From assembly GCA_016704445.1 (NCBI GenBank), contig JADJAE010000015.1:117417-181416 (forward strand): 64,000 bases of DNA, given 5' to 3'. Each line of letters starts with the position of its first letter. Within the stretch, counting starts at the first letter, position 1. The position numbers were made by a program, and so were the translations under genes. This document shows, piece by piece, positions 10,041-19,592 of this stretch. The notes under the pieces were generated by a model. It was given only the letters and a program-made list of their open reading frames with translations, had not been told where the DNA came from and made no database searches. Origin of the DNA: Deltaproteobacteria bacterium (GTDB lineage Bacteria; Myxococcota_A; Polyangia; Polyangiales; Ga0077539).

Positions 10041-13000
10041 TCCACCTCGCAGCCGTCCGTGGCGCTGGCGTTGCAGTCCGAGAAGTTCGGCAGGCAGGCC
10101 ACCAGCGAGCACCGCCCCGCGACGCACGCGCCCACCCCGTTGGCATAGGTGCAGGCCGTCCCGCAGGCGCCGCAGTGGCTCGCGTCGGTCTGCGTGTCGC
10201 GGCAGGTGCCCCAGCAGTTGGTGAGCCCCGCGCCGCACGACACCACGCAGGCGCCCGCGCTGCACACCTGCCCCGCCGCGCACGCGCGCCCGCAGGCGCC
10301 GCAGTTGGCGTTGTCGGTCGTGAGGTCGCGGCACACGCCCGAGCAGTTGGTGAGGCCCGCCCCGCAGCTCACCACGCAGGCGCCCGCGCTGCACACCTGG
10401 CCCGCCGCGCAGACCTGGCCGCACGATCCGCAGTTGTTGCGGTCGTTCACGAGGTCGCGGCACACGCCCGAGCACGCCGTCTGGCCGGTCTGGCAGCTCA
10501 CCACGCACACGCCCGCGGTGCACACCGTGCCCGCGGCGCAGGCGTTGCCGCAGCGCCCGCAGTGGTTGTTGTCGGTCTGCACGTCCCGGCACGCCCCCGA
10601 GCACACCGTCTGCCCCGGCGGGCAGGTCACCACGCAGGCCCCCGCGGTGCAGAGCGTCCCCGCCGGGCACACCATCCCGCAGCGGCCGCAGTGGTTGTTG
10701 TCGGTCTGCAGGTCGCGGCACGAGCCCGAGCACTCCACCTGCCCCGGCGGGCAGGTCACCACGCAGGCCCCCGCGGTGCAGATGCGCCCGGAGGCGCAGA
10801 CCGTCCCGCACGCGCCGCAGTTGCCCGTGTCCGAGCGGAGGTCGCGGCACGAGCCCGAGCAGTTGGTGAGCCCCGCCGCGCAGGAGACCGCGCAGACTCC
10901 CGCGACGCAGAGCTGGCCCGCCGCGCAGACCCGGCCGCAGGCGCCGCAGTTGGCCGGGTCGGTGATGAGGTCGCGGCAGGTGCCCGTGCAGTTGGTCTGG
11001 CCCGCCTGGCACGACACGCCGCAGGAGCCCGAGGCGCACACCTGGCCCGACGGGCACGCGTTGCCGCAGCGGCCGCAGTGGGCGTTGTCCGAGGAGAGGT
11101 CGCGGCACACGCCGGTGCACTCCACCGATCCGCCGGGGCAGCTCACCACGCAGGCCCCCGCCACGCAGCGGTTGCCCGCCGGGCAGGCGCGGGCGCAGGC
11201 GCCGCAGTTGTTCACGTCGGTGGTGAGGTCACGGCAGACGCCCACGCAGTCGGTGGTGCCCCCGCCGCAGGACACCACGCAGGCCCCGCGGGAGCAGAGC
11301 TGCCCCGCGGCGCAGGCCACGCCGCAGGCGCCGCAGTTGTTCACGTCCGTCTGCGTGTCCCGGCAGGTGCCGTCGCAGTTGGCCAGCCCCGCCCCGCAGG
11401 ACACCACGCACAGCCCCGCGGAGCACACCTGCCCCGCGGCGCAGCGCGCGCCGCAGCGGCCGCAGTTCGCCGTGTCCGTCGCGAGGTCGCGGCACACGCC
11501 GTCGCAGTTGGTGAGCGGCGAGCCGCAGGACACCCGGCACGCGCCGCTGGAGCACACCTGGCCCGCGGGGCAGGCCGTCCCGCACGTGCCGCAGTTGGCG
11601 TTGTCGGTGCGCGTGTCGCGACACACGCCACCGCAGTTGATGGTCCCCGAGGCGCAGCTCACCATGCACGAGCCGCTCGCGCAGACCGTCCCCGCGGGGC
11701 ACGTGGTCCCGCAGGCGCCGCAGTGGTTGATGTCCGTGTCGGTGTCGCGGCACACGCCGCCGCAGTTGGTGGTGCCCGCCGCGCAGGTCACCCGGCACAT
11801 CCCCATGGAGCACACCTGCCCCGCGGCGCACGGCCGCCCGCAGGCCCCGCAGTGGCTGTTGTCCGTCTGCGTGTCCCGGCACACCCCGGAGCAGTTGCTG
11901 AGCCCGCCGCCGCAGGTCACCACGCAGGCGCCGCGAGAGCAGATCTGCCCCGACGGGCAGACGGTTCCGCACGCGCCGCAGTGGACGTTGTCGCTCTGCA
12001 GGTCGCGGCAGACGCCGTCGCAGTTGTCGAGGCCCGAGCCGCACGACACCACGCACCCGCCCATGGAGCACACCTGCCCCGCGGGGCACGATCGGCCGCA
12101 CATCCCGCAGTGGTTGAGGTCGGTGTTGAGGTCACGGCAGGTGCCGGTGCAGTTGCTCAGCCCCGCGCCGCAGGAGACCTCGCAGCGCCCGCGGGAGCAG
12201 AGCTGGCCCGCCGGGCACACGGTGCCGCAGGCCCCGCAGTTGGCGATGTCGGTCTGCGTGTCGCGGCAGGCGCCCGAGCAGTTGGTCAGCCCCGAGCCGC
12301 ACGACACCCGACACGCGCCCTCCTCGCAGCTCTCGCCCGTGGCGCAGCGCACCCCGCACGCGCCGCAGTTGGTGCGGTCGCTCGCGAGGTCGCGGCACGC
12401 GCCCGAGCAGTCGGTGAACCCGACGCCGCAGGTGGTGGTGCACCGCCCTCGCAGGCACACCTGCCCGAAGCTGCACGCCGTGCCGCAGGCCCCGCAGTTG
12501 CGCGGATCGGCCGTGATGTCGGTGCACACCTCGGCCTCCACCACGGGGCCGCCGCCGTCGCCCGCATCGACCGCCGCGTCGACGCCCGCGTCGCCCGCCA
12601 CGCGCACGGGGCACGCCTGGAGCAGCTCGGTGCAGCTCAGCCGGCATCGCCCGGCGGCGCAGGCGTAGCCCTCGGGGCAGGCGGCTCCGCAGGCGCCGCA
12701 GTTGGTCCGGTCGCTCATCAGCTCGGCGCAGTAGCGCAAGGCGCCGCCGTCGCCCGCGGCGGGCCGGGTGCACTCGGTCGAGGCGCTGCCGCACATGAAG
12801 GTGCACGCTCCGCCGGAGCAGACCTCGTCACGGCCGCAGGCGCGCCCGCACTCGCCGCAGTGGCGGGAGTCGGTCTGCACCCGGGCGCAGGTGAGCCCGG
12901 CGTCTCCGCTGCTGCAGAGCCGCTCGTCGGCGGCGCAGCTCGGGACGCACGCGGCGTTCTGGCAGACCTCCCCGGTGGCGCATCGCCGGCCGCAGGCGCC

Positions 13001-13237
13001 GCAGTTGGTCTCGTCGGCCTGCGTGCTCACGCAGCGGTCGAGGCAGTAGGTCTGGCCGGCGCCGCAAGACACGTCCGGGGTGTCGATCGCGGTGACGTCG
13101 GCCGCGCCCGTGTCCGGGGCCCCCGCGTCGGCCGGACCGCCGACCACGGAGAGCCCGGTCGTACAGCCTCCGAGCACGGCGAGCTGTATCGCCGCCAGGA
13201 GGAACCATCGGAGAGAGTGCGGAAGGGAGGTGCCCAT
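10019..13237 (-). CDS. Giant Cys-repeat lipoprotein (in-frame part)
   Basis: A 1072-residue open frame with a lipoprotein signal (LAVLGGCTTG, Cys about residue 25), a short Asp/Ala/Thr linker, four divergent Cys modules and then 18 copies of a 43-residue module. The module reads roughly CVVSCGxGLTNCSGxCRD then TDxxNCGACGxxCAAGQVC, with eight Cys per copy. The last unit switches to the DCNASATDGCEVD type seen in the protein at 48120-49880. The frame ends in an apparent one-base shift at about 10030 and coding continues into a Gly-rich tail (8869-10040), so the listed stop is probably artificial. Expected to be a disulfide-rich stalk on the outer membrane; partner and role unknown. Confidence 0.8.
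10140..12470 (-). repeat. Tandem array of 18 x 129-bp coding repeats
   Basis: The conserved CRD codons of the first and last unit are about 2193 bases apart, which equals 17 x 129. The array therefore keeps an exact 43-codon period with no insertion or deletion. Copies differ at many positions, so this is an old, diverged array rather than a recent expansion. Confidence 0.8.
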
Positions 13238-13293
13238 GACGGGGGATGGCAGCGCGTCCGCACCCCGGCGTCAATGGTCTCTTCGCCGCTCCA

Positions 13294-14337
13294 TCAATCG
13301 GCCACCAGCGGCCAGTGGAACCACGCCCCGAACACATCCCCCTCCAGGACGGCCCCGAGGTACCCGCCGTCGACGCAGTCCTCGGGCTCGTCGAGCCCGT
13401 AGGCGTTGCCGACCATGTCCGCGCAGATGCGCATCCCGAGGCCCGATCCCGTGGTCGAGTAGCCCCCGGCGAAGAGGCCCCCCAGCTCGTCGCCGAAGCG
13501 CCCTCGCAGCGCCGCCGCGTCGGCGGGGGCGACCCGGTTGGCCACCGCCACGTGAAGGTCCGTCGGCTCCCCCTCGGGGACCGCCGAGAGCACCGCGTGG
13601 ACCCCTCCGCCCCGCGCGTGACGGAGGGCGTTGTTGATCAGGTTGTAGAGCACCCGGTCGAGGGCCGTGAACTCGATGCAGCTCTCGCACACGCTCCCGT
13701 CGAAGCGCTGGTCGAGCCTCACGCTCACCTCCCTCACCCCGCCGTCGCCCTCCACCGGGACCCTCGCCCCGGACCACTTCTCCACCAGCAGCTGCACGTC
13801 GTGGCGCTTGAGCGAGCGGTCCCTCTCCCGCCTCGGGTCGTCGAGCTCGAGCAGCGCGCCGCGCATGATCTTGCGGTGGTCGCGCACCCTGAAGTGCACC
13901 CGCAGCAGGTCTTCCGGCGCGGCGTGCCCTGCCTCGGCCATCTGCAGCATCATCAGCAGCCCGGTGAGCGGACCGCCCCGGACGTCGTGCAGCACCTTGG
14001 CGATCACCGGGTCGCTCCCCAGCGCCGCCGTCGCCCGCCCGAAGCTCTGCATCGCCCTCACCCTCCGCCCCACGGGGTTCGCGTCGAGGTGGGCCCTCAG
14101 CCTCCGGGCCCGCTCCGTCGGCGGATCGCCCGTCGCCCCGGCGATGCCCTCGACGGCGCCGAGCCACTCGTACAGCCCGTGGACGATCTCCCGGTCTTCG
14201 GGCGCCAGCGCCGAGAGCCTCGCGGTCAGCGCCTCGCCCCGAAAGCGATCGAACCGGTGGTTGACCACCAGCGCGGGCCTTGTGCGGGCGAGCAGGGCTT
14301 CATCCCACACGGCGGGGAGATCTTCGTGTTCTTCCAT
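13294..14337 (-). CDS. Histidine-kinase-like protein (HATPase_c), no sensor domain
   Basis: A 347-residue soluble protein. Its H-box-like segment VLHDVRGGPLTG (about residue 105) is followed by the HATPase_c fold: N-box NLINNALRHA (about residue 235) and G2-box STTGSGLGM (about residue 300). The usual G1 DxGxG motif is replaced by VANRVAPAD, as in some short kinases that keep ATP binding. No transmembrane segment, PAS, GAF or receiver domain is seen, so input probably comes from a partner protein. It is divergent from the sigma-factor gene 126 bases away, which hints at a joint regulatory role (inference). Start chosen at MEEHEDLP; the open frame continues upstream without a better start. Confidence 0.7.
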   Translation of the reverse strand: MEEHEDLPAVWDEALLARTRPALVVNHRFDRFRGEALTARLSALAPEDREIVHGLYEWLGAVEGIAGATGDPPTERARRLRAHLDANPVGRRVRAMQSFGRATAALGSDPVIAKVLHDVRGGPLTGLLMMLQMAEAGHAAPEDLLRVHFRVRDHRKIMRGALLELDDPRRERDRSLKRHDVQLLVEKWSGARVPVEGDGGVREVSVRLDQRFDGSVCESCIEFTALDRVLYNLINNALRHARGGGVHAVLSAVPEGEPTDLHVAVANRVAPADAAALRGRFGDELGGLFAGGYSTTGSGLGMRICADMVGNAYGLDEPEDCVDGGYLGAVLEGDVFGAWFHWPLVAD

Positions 14338-14463
14338 TCCCAACCCTCCAACGTCACCAACGGGCACAATCCTACCCTCTCGCGCCCGGCGGGAGCCTTC
14401 GTAGGGCCCGCTGATGATTTTCGTGACCCAAGGATCCCCCATCGGTCCCCATCGGAGTCTTTC

Positions 14464-15192
14464 ATGGTCGCATCCCGTCGCCCGCGCCTGACGCCCGACC
14501 GAGCGCTCCCCGTGGCGCCCGGTCCTCCGCCGGTACCCACCGACGCGCTGGTGCGCGCCGCCCGCGATGGGCACGCCCGCGCCTTCCAGGAGCTGGTGCA
14601 CCGCTTCCGCCCGCGCATCCGGGCCCTGGCGCTGCAGCTCACGGCCAACCAGTCCGACGCCGACGACGTGACCCAGGACGTCTTCCTCCGCGCCTGGGAG
14701 CAGCTCCGCAACTTCGAGGGTCGCAGCGCCTTCTTCACCTGGATCTATCGCATCGCCGTCAACCGCGCGCTCCAGGTGCGCCAGCGCTCCGCGAGCCGCC
14801 CGATGATCGACCCCGACGACCCTCGCGTCACCCTGGCCGTGGCCGCCGACGGGCACTCGCACCCCCACCACGCCATCGAGCTTCGGGAGCGCTACGGCCA
14901 GCTCCTCTGGGCCTTCGACCAGCTCTCCCCGCTGCTTCGCACCACCGTCGCGCTCACCACGCTACAGGGCCTGAGCCACCCCGAGGCCGCCGCGGTGCTC
15001 AACTGCCCCGAGGGGACCATCGCCTGGCGCATGCACGAGGCCCGGGCGAAGCTGCGCGACGCCCTCGCCCGCTGCAACGCCGCGCCCCTCGACGCCGGGG
15101 CTCCCGCCCGTCGGGCGCGCGCCGGGCAGCGCGACCGCGACCCCAACACCCTCTCGCTGGCGTGGGCGCTGGCGGCCGCCTTCCAGAGCTGA
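14464..15192 (+). CDS. RNA polymerase sigma factor, ECF (sigma-70 family)
   Basis: A 242-residue protein with both ECF regions. Region 2 (about residues 35-105) includes FQELVHRFRPRIRALAL, the core-binding DDVTQDVFLRAWEQL and the -10 contact segment FFTWIYRIAVNRAL. Region 4 (about 145-195) includes LLRTTVALTTLQGLSHPEAAAVL and the recognition helix PEGTIAWRMHEARAKLR. It should direct RNA polymerase to an alternative promoter set. No anti-sigma gene with a transmembrane zinc-binding domain is adjacent; the divergent HATPase protein is the only regulatory neighbour. A C-terminal Ala/Arg extension of about 40 residues follows region 4. Confidence 0.9.
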   Translation: MVASRRPRLTPDRALPVAPGPPPVPTDALVRAARDGHARAFQELVHRFRPRIRALALQLTANQSDADDVTQDVFLRAWEQLRNFEGRSAFFTWIYRIAVNRALQVRQRSASRPMIDPDDPRVTLAVAADGHSHPHHAIELRERYGQLLWAFDQLSPLLRTTVALTTLQGLSHPEAAAVLNCPEGTIAWRMHEARAKLRDALARCNAAPLDAGAPARRARAGQRDRDPNTLSLAWALAAAFQS

Positions 15193-15195
15193 GAG

Positions 15196-15957
15196 TCATC
15201 CCCCGAAGCGGCAGGTGCCGGTCGAGGCATCGCAGCTCCATCCGCCCGGGCACCCGCGATCGCAGGGGATGGGCGCGCAGTGCGTCGCGGGGACGCAGGG
15301 TCCGTAGCAGGAGAAGCTCACCGACGGGACCTCGCCGGCCGCGCAGGTCGGGGGGATGCGGTTGCAGGCCACCATGCGCGGGTCGCAGTTCCAGTCGGTG
15401 CAGCAGGTGACCGGGAGGGGACCGTCGGCGGGGCCGGCGCAGTAGGCCCCGCCGCGGCCGAGGCTGGCGCCCGCGCACTGCGCCGCGTCGGGTGAGGGCG
15501 GCACGTCCGCGGCGGGTCCGGCGTCGGTAGCGCAGGCCCCGCGGGTCACCCACGGCTGGAGGGGCGCGGTGGGGCAGGCCATGAAGGTCTCGCCCGAGCA
15601 GCCGCAGTAGGGCTGCACGGCGGCGCAGTCGGTGATGAACCCGCACACGCCTGACATCCCGCAGCCGGCCTCGGCGAAGCGGCACTCGCGATCGGGAGGA
15701 CAGTCGCCCGAGCTGCGGCATCGGCCGACGCCCAGGTCGAGCGGGAACCCCACGTCCGTCGCAGTCCCCGTGTCGACGGCGGAGCCCGTGTCGACGGCGG
15801 AGCCCGTGTCGACGGCCGGGCCCGTGTCGAGGCGCTGGCCGAGATCGGTCGGGGTGCTGCCTGCATCGAGGGTGGGAGCGCCCGTGGTCACGCTGCTTCC
15901 GCAGCCGAGGGTGAGGCCGACGAGGACGATCCAGGGGGCGCTTCGGGCGATGGGCAT
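15196..15957 (-). CDS. Cys-rich lipoprotein with DTG-repeat linker
   Basis: A 253-residue predicted lipoprotein: signal peptide with lipobox TLGCGSS (Cys about residue 18), a linker with the repeat DTGSAV (about residues 42-70), then a Cys-rich domain with about 24 Cys (for example CRSSGDCPPDRECRF and GCPGGWSCDASTGTCRFGG). The last segment resembles short EGF/knottin-like modules. Function unknown; probably displayed on the cell surface or in the periplasm. It converges with the sigma-factor gene, with only three bases between the stops. Confidence 0.75.
   Translation of the reverse strand: MPIARSAPWIVLVGLTLGCGSSVTTGAPTLDAGSTPTDLGQRLDTGPAVDTGSAVDTGSAVDTGTATDVGFPLDLGVGRCRSSGDCPPDRECRFAEAGCGMSGVCGFITDCAAVQPYCGCSGETFMACPTAPLQPWVTRGACATDAGPAADVPPSPDAAQCAGASLGRGGAYCAGPADGPLPVTCCTDWNCDPRMVACNRIPPTCAAGEVPSVSFSCYGPCVPATHCAPIPCDRGCPGGWSCDASTGTCRFGG
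15767..15838 (-). repeat. 18-bp tandem repeats (4 copies) in lipoprotein linker
   Basis: The unit cccgtgtcgacggcggag occurs at 15767-15784 and 15785-15802 without change, with degenerate copies at 15803-15820 and 15821-15838. It encodes the DTGxAV linker, so copy-number change would alter linker length in steps of six residues without breaking the frame. Confidence 0.8.
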
Positions 15958-16157
15958 CGGAGGGGGTCTTCTCTCTTCGGGGATACGGTGCCGCGAGAGC
16001 CTACCGCAACGGCGTACCCCTGGGCTCCGCCGCCACCCCCGCCGCCACCCGCCGCCACCCCACGAAGGCTTCAATTACCGTGCTTTTCGCGTGGCACGTC
16101 GCTCGCGATGGGTCCCCTCGACCGACGCACTTCGCGGCGGTCGAAAGGACTCACACG

Positions 16158-17201
<1,044 letters not shown>

Positions 17202-17211
17202 CGCGGGGAGA

Positions 17212-17427
17212 CTACGGCGCCAGCCGGGTGCAGCGCTCGAAGGCCGCGAGGCGCTCGAGGCACCCGGCGGCGCGGCAGCCCGGGCAGAGTCCCTCGAAGG
17301 CGAGGAGGTCTTCGCTCGCCTCGTCGCAGTCGCAGTGGGGGGTGATCTCGACGCACCCGCGGCACGCGCAGGTCGTCGGCGTGCGGGGGCGCCTGCACCA
17401 GGGACACTCGCTGAGCTCGGTGGTCAT
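17212..17427 (-). CDS. Small Cys-rich (zinc-ribbon-like) protein
   Basis: A 71-residue protein with Cys pairs CPWC, CACRGC, HCDC and CPGC plus two single Cys. This spacing would suit two small metal-binding knuckles. It begins 8 bases after the stop of the class II aldolase gene, so it is the last gene of the microcompartment-vertex operon. No family recognised; there is no signal peptide, so it is probably cytoplasmic. Confidence 0.6.
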   Translation of the reverse strand: MTTELSECPWCRRPRTPTTCACRGCVEITPHCDCDEASEDLLAFEGLCPGCRAAGCLERLAAFERCTRLAP

Positions 17428-17435
17428 CGTCGCGC

Positions 17436-18080
17436 TCAGCCCTTCGAAGGAAAGGCCTTCTTGCGCGCCTCGAGCAGCGCGGCGACCATGTCCTGCGGCA
17501 GCGGCTGGGGCCCGCCCCACACCTGCGCGTGCGTCGCGATGGTGGCGAGGTGCTCGACCAGCTCGAGGCGAAGCAGCGCCTGCTCGACGTCGTCACCCCA
17601 CGCGAACACCCCGTTGCCGGCGATGAGCACCGCGTCGTGGCCCGCCAGGAAGGGCTCCAGGGCCTTTACCGCCGCGGCCCCGGGCGCCGCCAGCGGCACC
17701 AGCGGAACCTTCGCCCCCAGCGACACCACCGCCTCCGGGAGGAAGGTCACCAGCTCTCGACCGCTCGCCCCGAGCGCCGTCGCGAAGGGCGGGTGCGCGT
17801 GGATCACCGCCCGGACGTCTTTACGGGACCTGTAAACCGCAAGGTGCAGCGCGTACTCCGAGAAGGTCTTTCCCCGCCCGGAGAGCTGCTTGCCCGCCGC
17901 GTCGGTGACCAGCAGGTCTTGCGCGCGGATGACGGACTTGTGCGTCGCGCCAGGGGTGCAGAGGTAGCGCTGCGGCGAGGACTTCGCCGAGGCGTTGCCG
18001 TCGTGATTGGCCACCCAACCCCGGGTCACGAGGTACCCGCACGCCCGGACGATCTCCTCCCGAGTCCGCGTCTCCATCAT
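17436..18080 (-). CDS. Class II aldolase/adducin-family protein
   Basis: A 214-residue member of the L-fuculose-phosphate-aldolase fold. Recognisable elements are NHDGNASAK (phosphate-binding loop), TFSEYALHLAVY with the catalytic-position Glu, and the Zn-ligand pair IHAHPP (about residues 104-108). The position that normally carries the third Zn His (NHG) reads GNGVFAWGDDVEQA, so that His is Asn. These enzymes cleave sugar phosphates to DHAP and an aldehyde, or act on related substrates. The start overlaps the stop of the adjacent EutN-like gene (ATGA type), linking it to microcompartment vertex proteins, as in fucose/rhamnose-type loci. Its substrate and whether it is catalytically complete remain open. 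Confidence 0.85.
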   Translation of the reverse strand: MMETRTREEIVRACGYLVTRGWVANHDGNASAKSSPQRYLCTPGATHKSVIRAQDLLVTDAAGKQLSGRGKTFSEYALHLAVYRSRKDVRAVIHAHPPFATALGASGRELVTFLPEAVVSLGAKVPLVPLAAPGAAAVKALEPFLAGHDAVLIAGNGVFAWGDDVEQALLRLELVEHLATIATHAQVWGGPQPLPQDMVAALLEARKKAFPSKG

Positions 18081-18355
18081 TCCTCGTGGTAGGCGTCGAC
18101 CACGCCCACGATCACGTCCTGGATCGCCAGCGCGTCGGTCAGCTTTCGCCCGAACACCAGCCTCGCCCCGCCCCCTTCGGCGTTGACGAGCACCGTGTCA
18201 CCGACCCCCGCCTGCGCCCGGTCGACCGCCACGAAGACGTCGCCCACCACCGCGCCGCGCGCGTCGACCGGCGCGCACACCAGCAGCGTCTGGCCGTCGT
18301 AGGAGGACTGGTGAACCGTCGCGGTGAGCGTTCCGACCACGCGGGCGACCTTCAC
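18077..18355 (-). CDS. EutN/CcmL-family microcompartment vertex protein (BMC-P), copy 2
   Basis: A 92-residue protein covering the whole EutN/CcmL fold: MKVARVVGTLTATVHQSSYDG, then LLVCAPVDARG, FVAVDRAQAGVGDTVLV and the C-terminal VIVGVVDAYHEE. Family members form pentamers that cap the vertices of bacterial microcompartment shells. It overlaps both neighbours: its start lies within the end of the first copy and its stop within the start of the aldolase gene. The two copies share the fold but little sequence, so they are probably different vertex types. No hexameric shell (BMC-H or BMC-T) gene is present in the window. Confidence 0.88.
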   Translation of the reverse strand: MKVARVVGTLTATVHQSSYDGQTLLVCAPVDARGAVVGDVFVAVDRAQAGVGDTVLVNAEGGGARLVFGRKLTDALAIQDVIVGVVDAYHEE

Positions 18356-18669
18356 TGCGGCCCCCTGGCGTCGTCGCGGCCGCGGAGGAATCCCTTCGCC
18401 CCGTCGGCCATGTGCACCTCGTCGACCAGGCCCACGATGGCCGCGTCGACCGGGACGAAGGGCTGCTCCAGCGCCAGCGAGGCCTCTCGGGCGCCCACCA
18501 GGAAGACCATCTCGCCGGGGCCCGCGCTCACCGTGTCCACGGCCACGAAGGGGGCGCCGGTCACCCGCCCTGCGTTGTCTACGGGCTCGACCACCAGCAA
18601 GCGAATCCCCTCCAGGCCGGGGGAGCGCTGGGTGGCGACGCAGGTTCCGACCACGCGACCGAGGTACAT
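18352..18669 (-). CDS. EutN/CcmL-family microcompartment vertex protein (BMC-P), copy 1
   Basis: A 105-residue EutN/CcmL-type protein: MYLGRVVGTCVATQRSPGLEG, LLVVEPVDNAGR, FVAVDTVSAGPGEMVFLV and PVDAAIVGLVDEVHM. It has a C-terminal extension of about 14 residues (KGFLRGRDDARGPQ) beyond the standard fold. It is the first gene of the vertex-vertex-aldolase-Cys protein set, each overlapping or nearly touching the next. It follows the tonB gene convergently placed on the same strand 63 bases upstream of that stop region, so an independent promoter is likely but none was recognised. Confidence 0.88.
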   Translation of the reverse strand: MYLGRVVGTCVATQRSPGLEGIRLLVVEPVDNAGRVTGAPFVAVDTVSAGPGEMVFLVGAREASLALEQPFVPVDAAIVGLVDEVHMADGAKGFLRGRDDARGPQ

Positions 18670-18731
18670 CGTTGCGCGAGGTTACAGCGCGTCGGGTCGA
18701 TCAGTGTCAAGCGTCACGGCGCCCCGGACGC

Positions 18732-19592
18732 TCACTCCAGCTCGAAGTTGAGCCGGAAGGTGGTGATCGTGGCGACCGCCCGGCCGTCGCGGGCCCTCGG
18801 GGTGGAGGCGTGGCAGCCGTTCATCACCGCCCGCTCGGCGGCCCGCCCCAGGCCGAAGCCGGGGTCTTCCATGGACTGCGCCCGGGTGATGGCCCCGCTG
18901 GCGTCGACGCTCACCCGCACCCTCACCCGCATCCCGGTGAGCCCTCGCTCCTGGGCCTCCTCCGGGAAGAAGTTGCGGAGGGAGTCCTCGTCGCACTCGA
19001 TGCGGGGCCGCTCGCTCAGGTCGGCGTCGCTCACCGACGTGGGGAGCGGGGCGGGGCGGACGCCCGTTCCGCCGGGGACTCCGTTGGGGTCGGCGTTGCG
19101 CACCGGACCCTGGTTGGCGACGCCGTTGTTGGCGATGTCCCCGCCGCGGAAGTTGTTGTTGGTGCCCGTCGCCACGGTGTCGGCCGATGAGTCGTTGGAC
19201 TGCTCGACGGCGACCATCAAGGGCGGAGGCGCCGTGGGCGCGGGGGGCGGCGGGGGCGGCGGGGCTTCGGCGACCGGGCGCGGAGCGCGCACAGCGCGGG
19301 CGACCGGAGCAGGAGCAGGAGGCGGAGGAGGCTCGGCCGCGGCAGGCGGAGTCGGCGGCGGAGGCGCGGGCGGCGGGGGCGGCACCTCGATGTCGACCTC
19401 GGAGACCACCGGCACGGGAAGCTCATGGGGGCTCCCCATGCGGCTGAGGGCCACCAGCAGCAGCGCCAGCAGCCCGTGCAGCGCCACAGCGCCAGCCAGC
19501 GAGGCGGGCAGCGCGCGCGGACGATCGAGGCCCGGAACGAGCGGGCGACGCGGACCCTCCGGGTCGACGAGGGCGACGCGGCTCCCCTTCAC
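18732..19592 (-). CDS. TonB-type energy transducer
   Basis: A 286-residue protein with one N-terminal transmembrane helix (about residues 31-50, SLAGAVALHGLLALLLVAL), a long Pro/Ala-rich periplasmic spacer and a Ser/Asn/Gly-rich stretch. The C-terminal TonB-like domain (about 195-286) includes GLTGMRVRVRVSVDASGAI and ATITTFRLNFELE. Such proteins pass proton-motive energy from ExbB-ExbD to outer-membrane receptors; in myxobacteria related sets also serve motility machinery. Its ATG overlaps the exbD stop by 4 bases. No TonB-dependent receptor is encoded nearby. Confidence 0.82.
   Translation of the reverse strand: MKGSRVALVDPEGPRRPLVPGLDRPRALPASLAGAVALHGLLALLLVALSRMGSPHELPVPVVSEVDIEVPPPPPAPPPPTPPAAAEPPPPPAPAPVARAVRAPRPVAEAPPPPPPPAPTAPPPLMVAVEQSNDSSADTVATGTNNNFRGGDIANNGVANQGPVRNADPNGVPGGTGVRPAPLPTSVSDADLSERPRIECDEDSLRNFFPEEAQERGLTGMRVRVRVSVDASGAITRAQSMEDPGFGLGRAAERAVMNGCHASTPRARDGRAVATITTFRLNFELE

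Noticed and set aside
10140..12470. CRISPR array
   Set aside because: The 129-bp units are coding, diverged and have no constant repeat with unique spacers; no cas gene is present.
10149..13402. Long plus-strand open frames over the Cys-repeat gene (839 and 1075 residues)
   Set aside because: They are shadows: composition is Ala/Arg/His/Pro-rich without domains, while the minus strand has a signal peptide and regular Cys modules.
16080..16157. Longer RecA start at ATG 16080
   Set aside because: The added 26 residues do not resemble RecA and lie before a good ribosome-binding site for GTG 16158.
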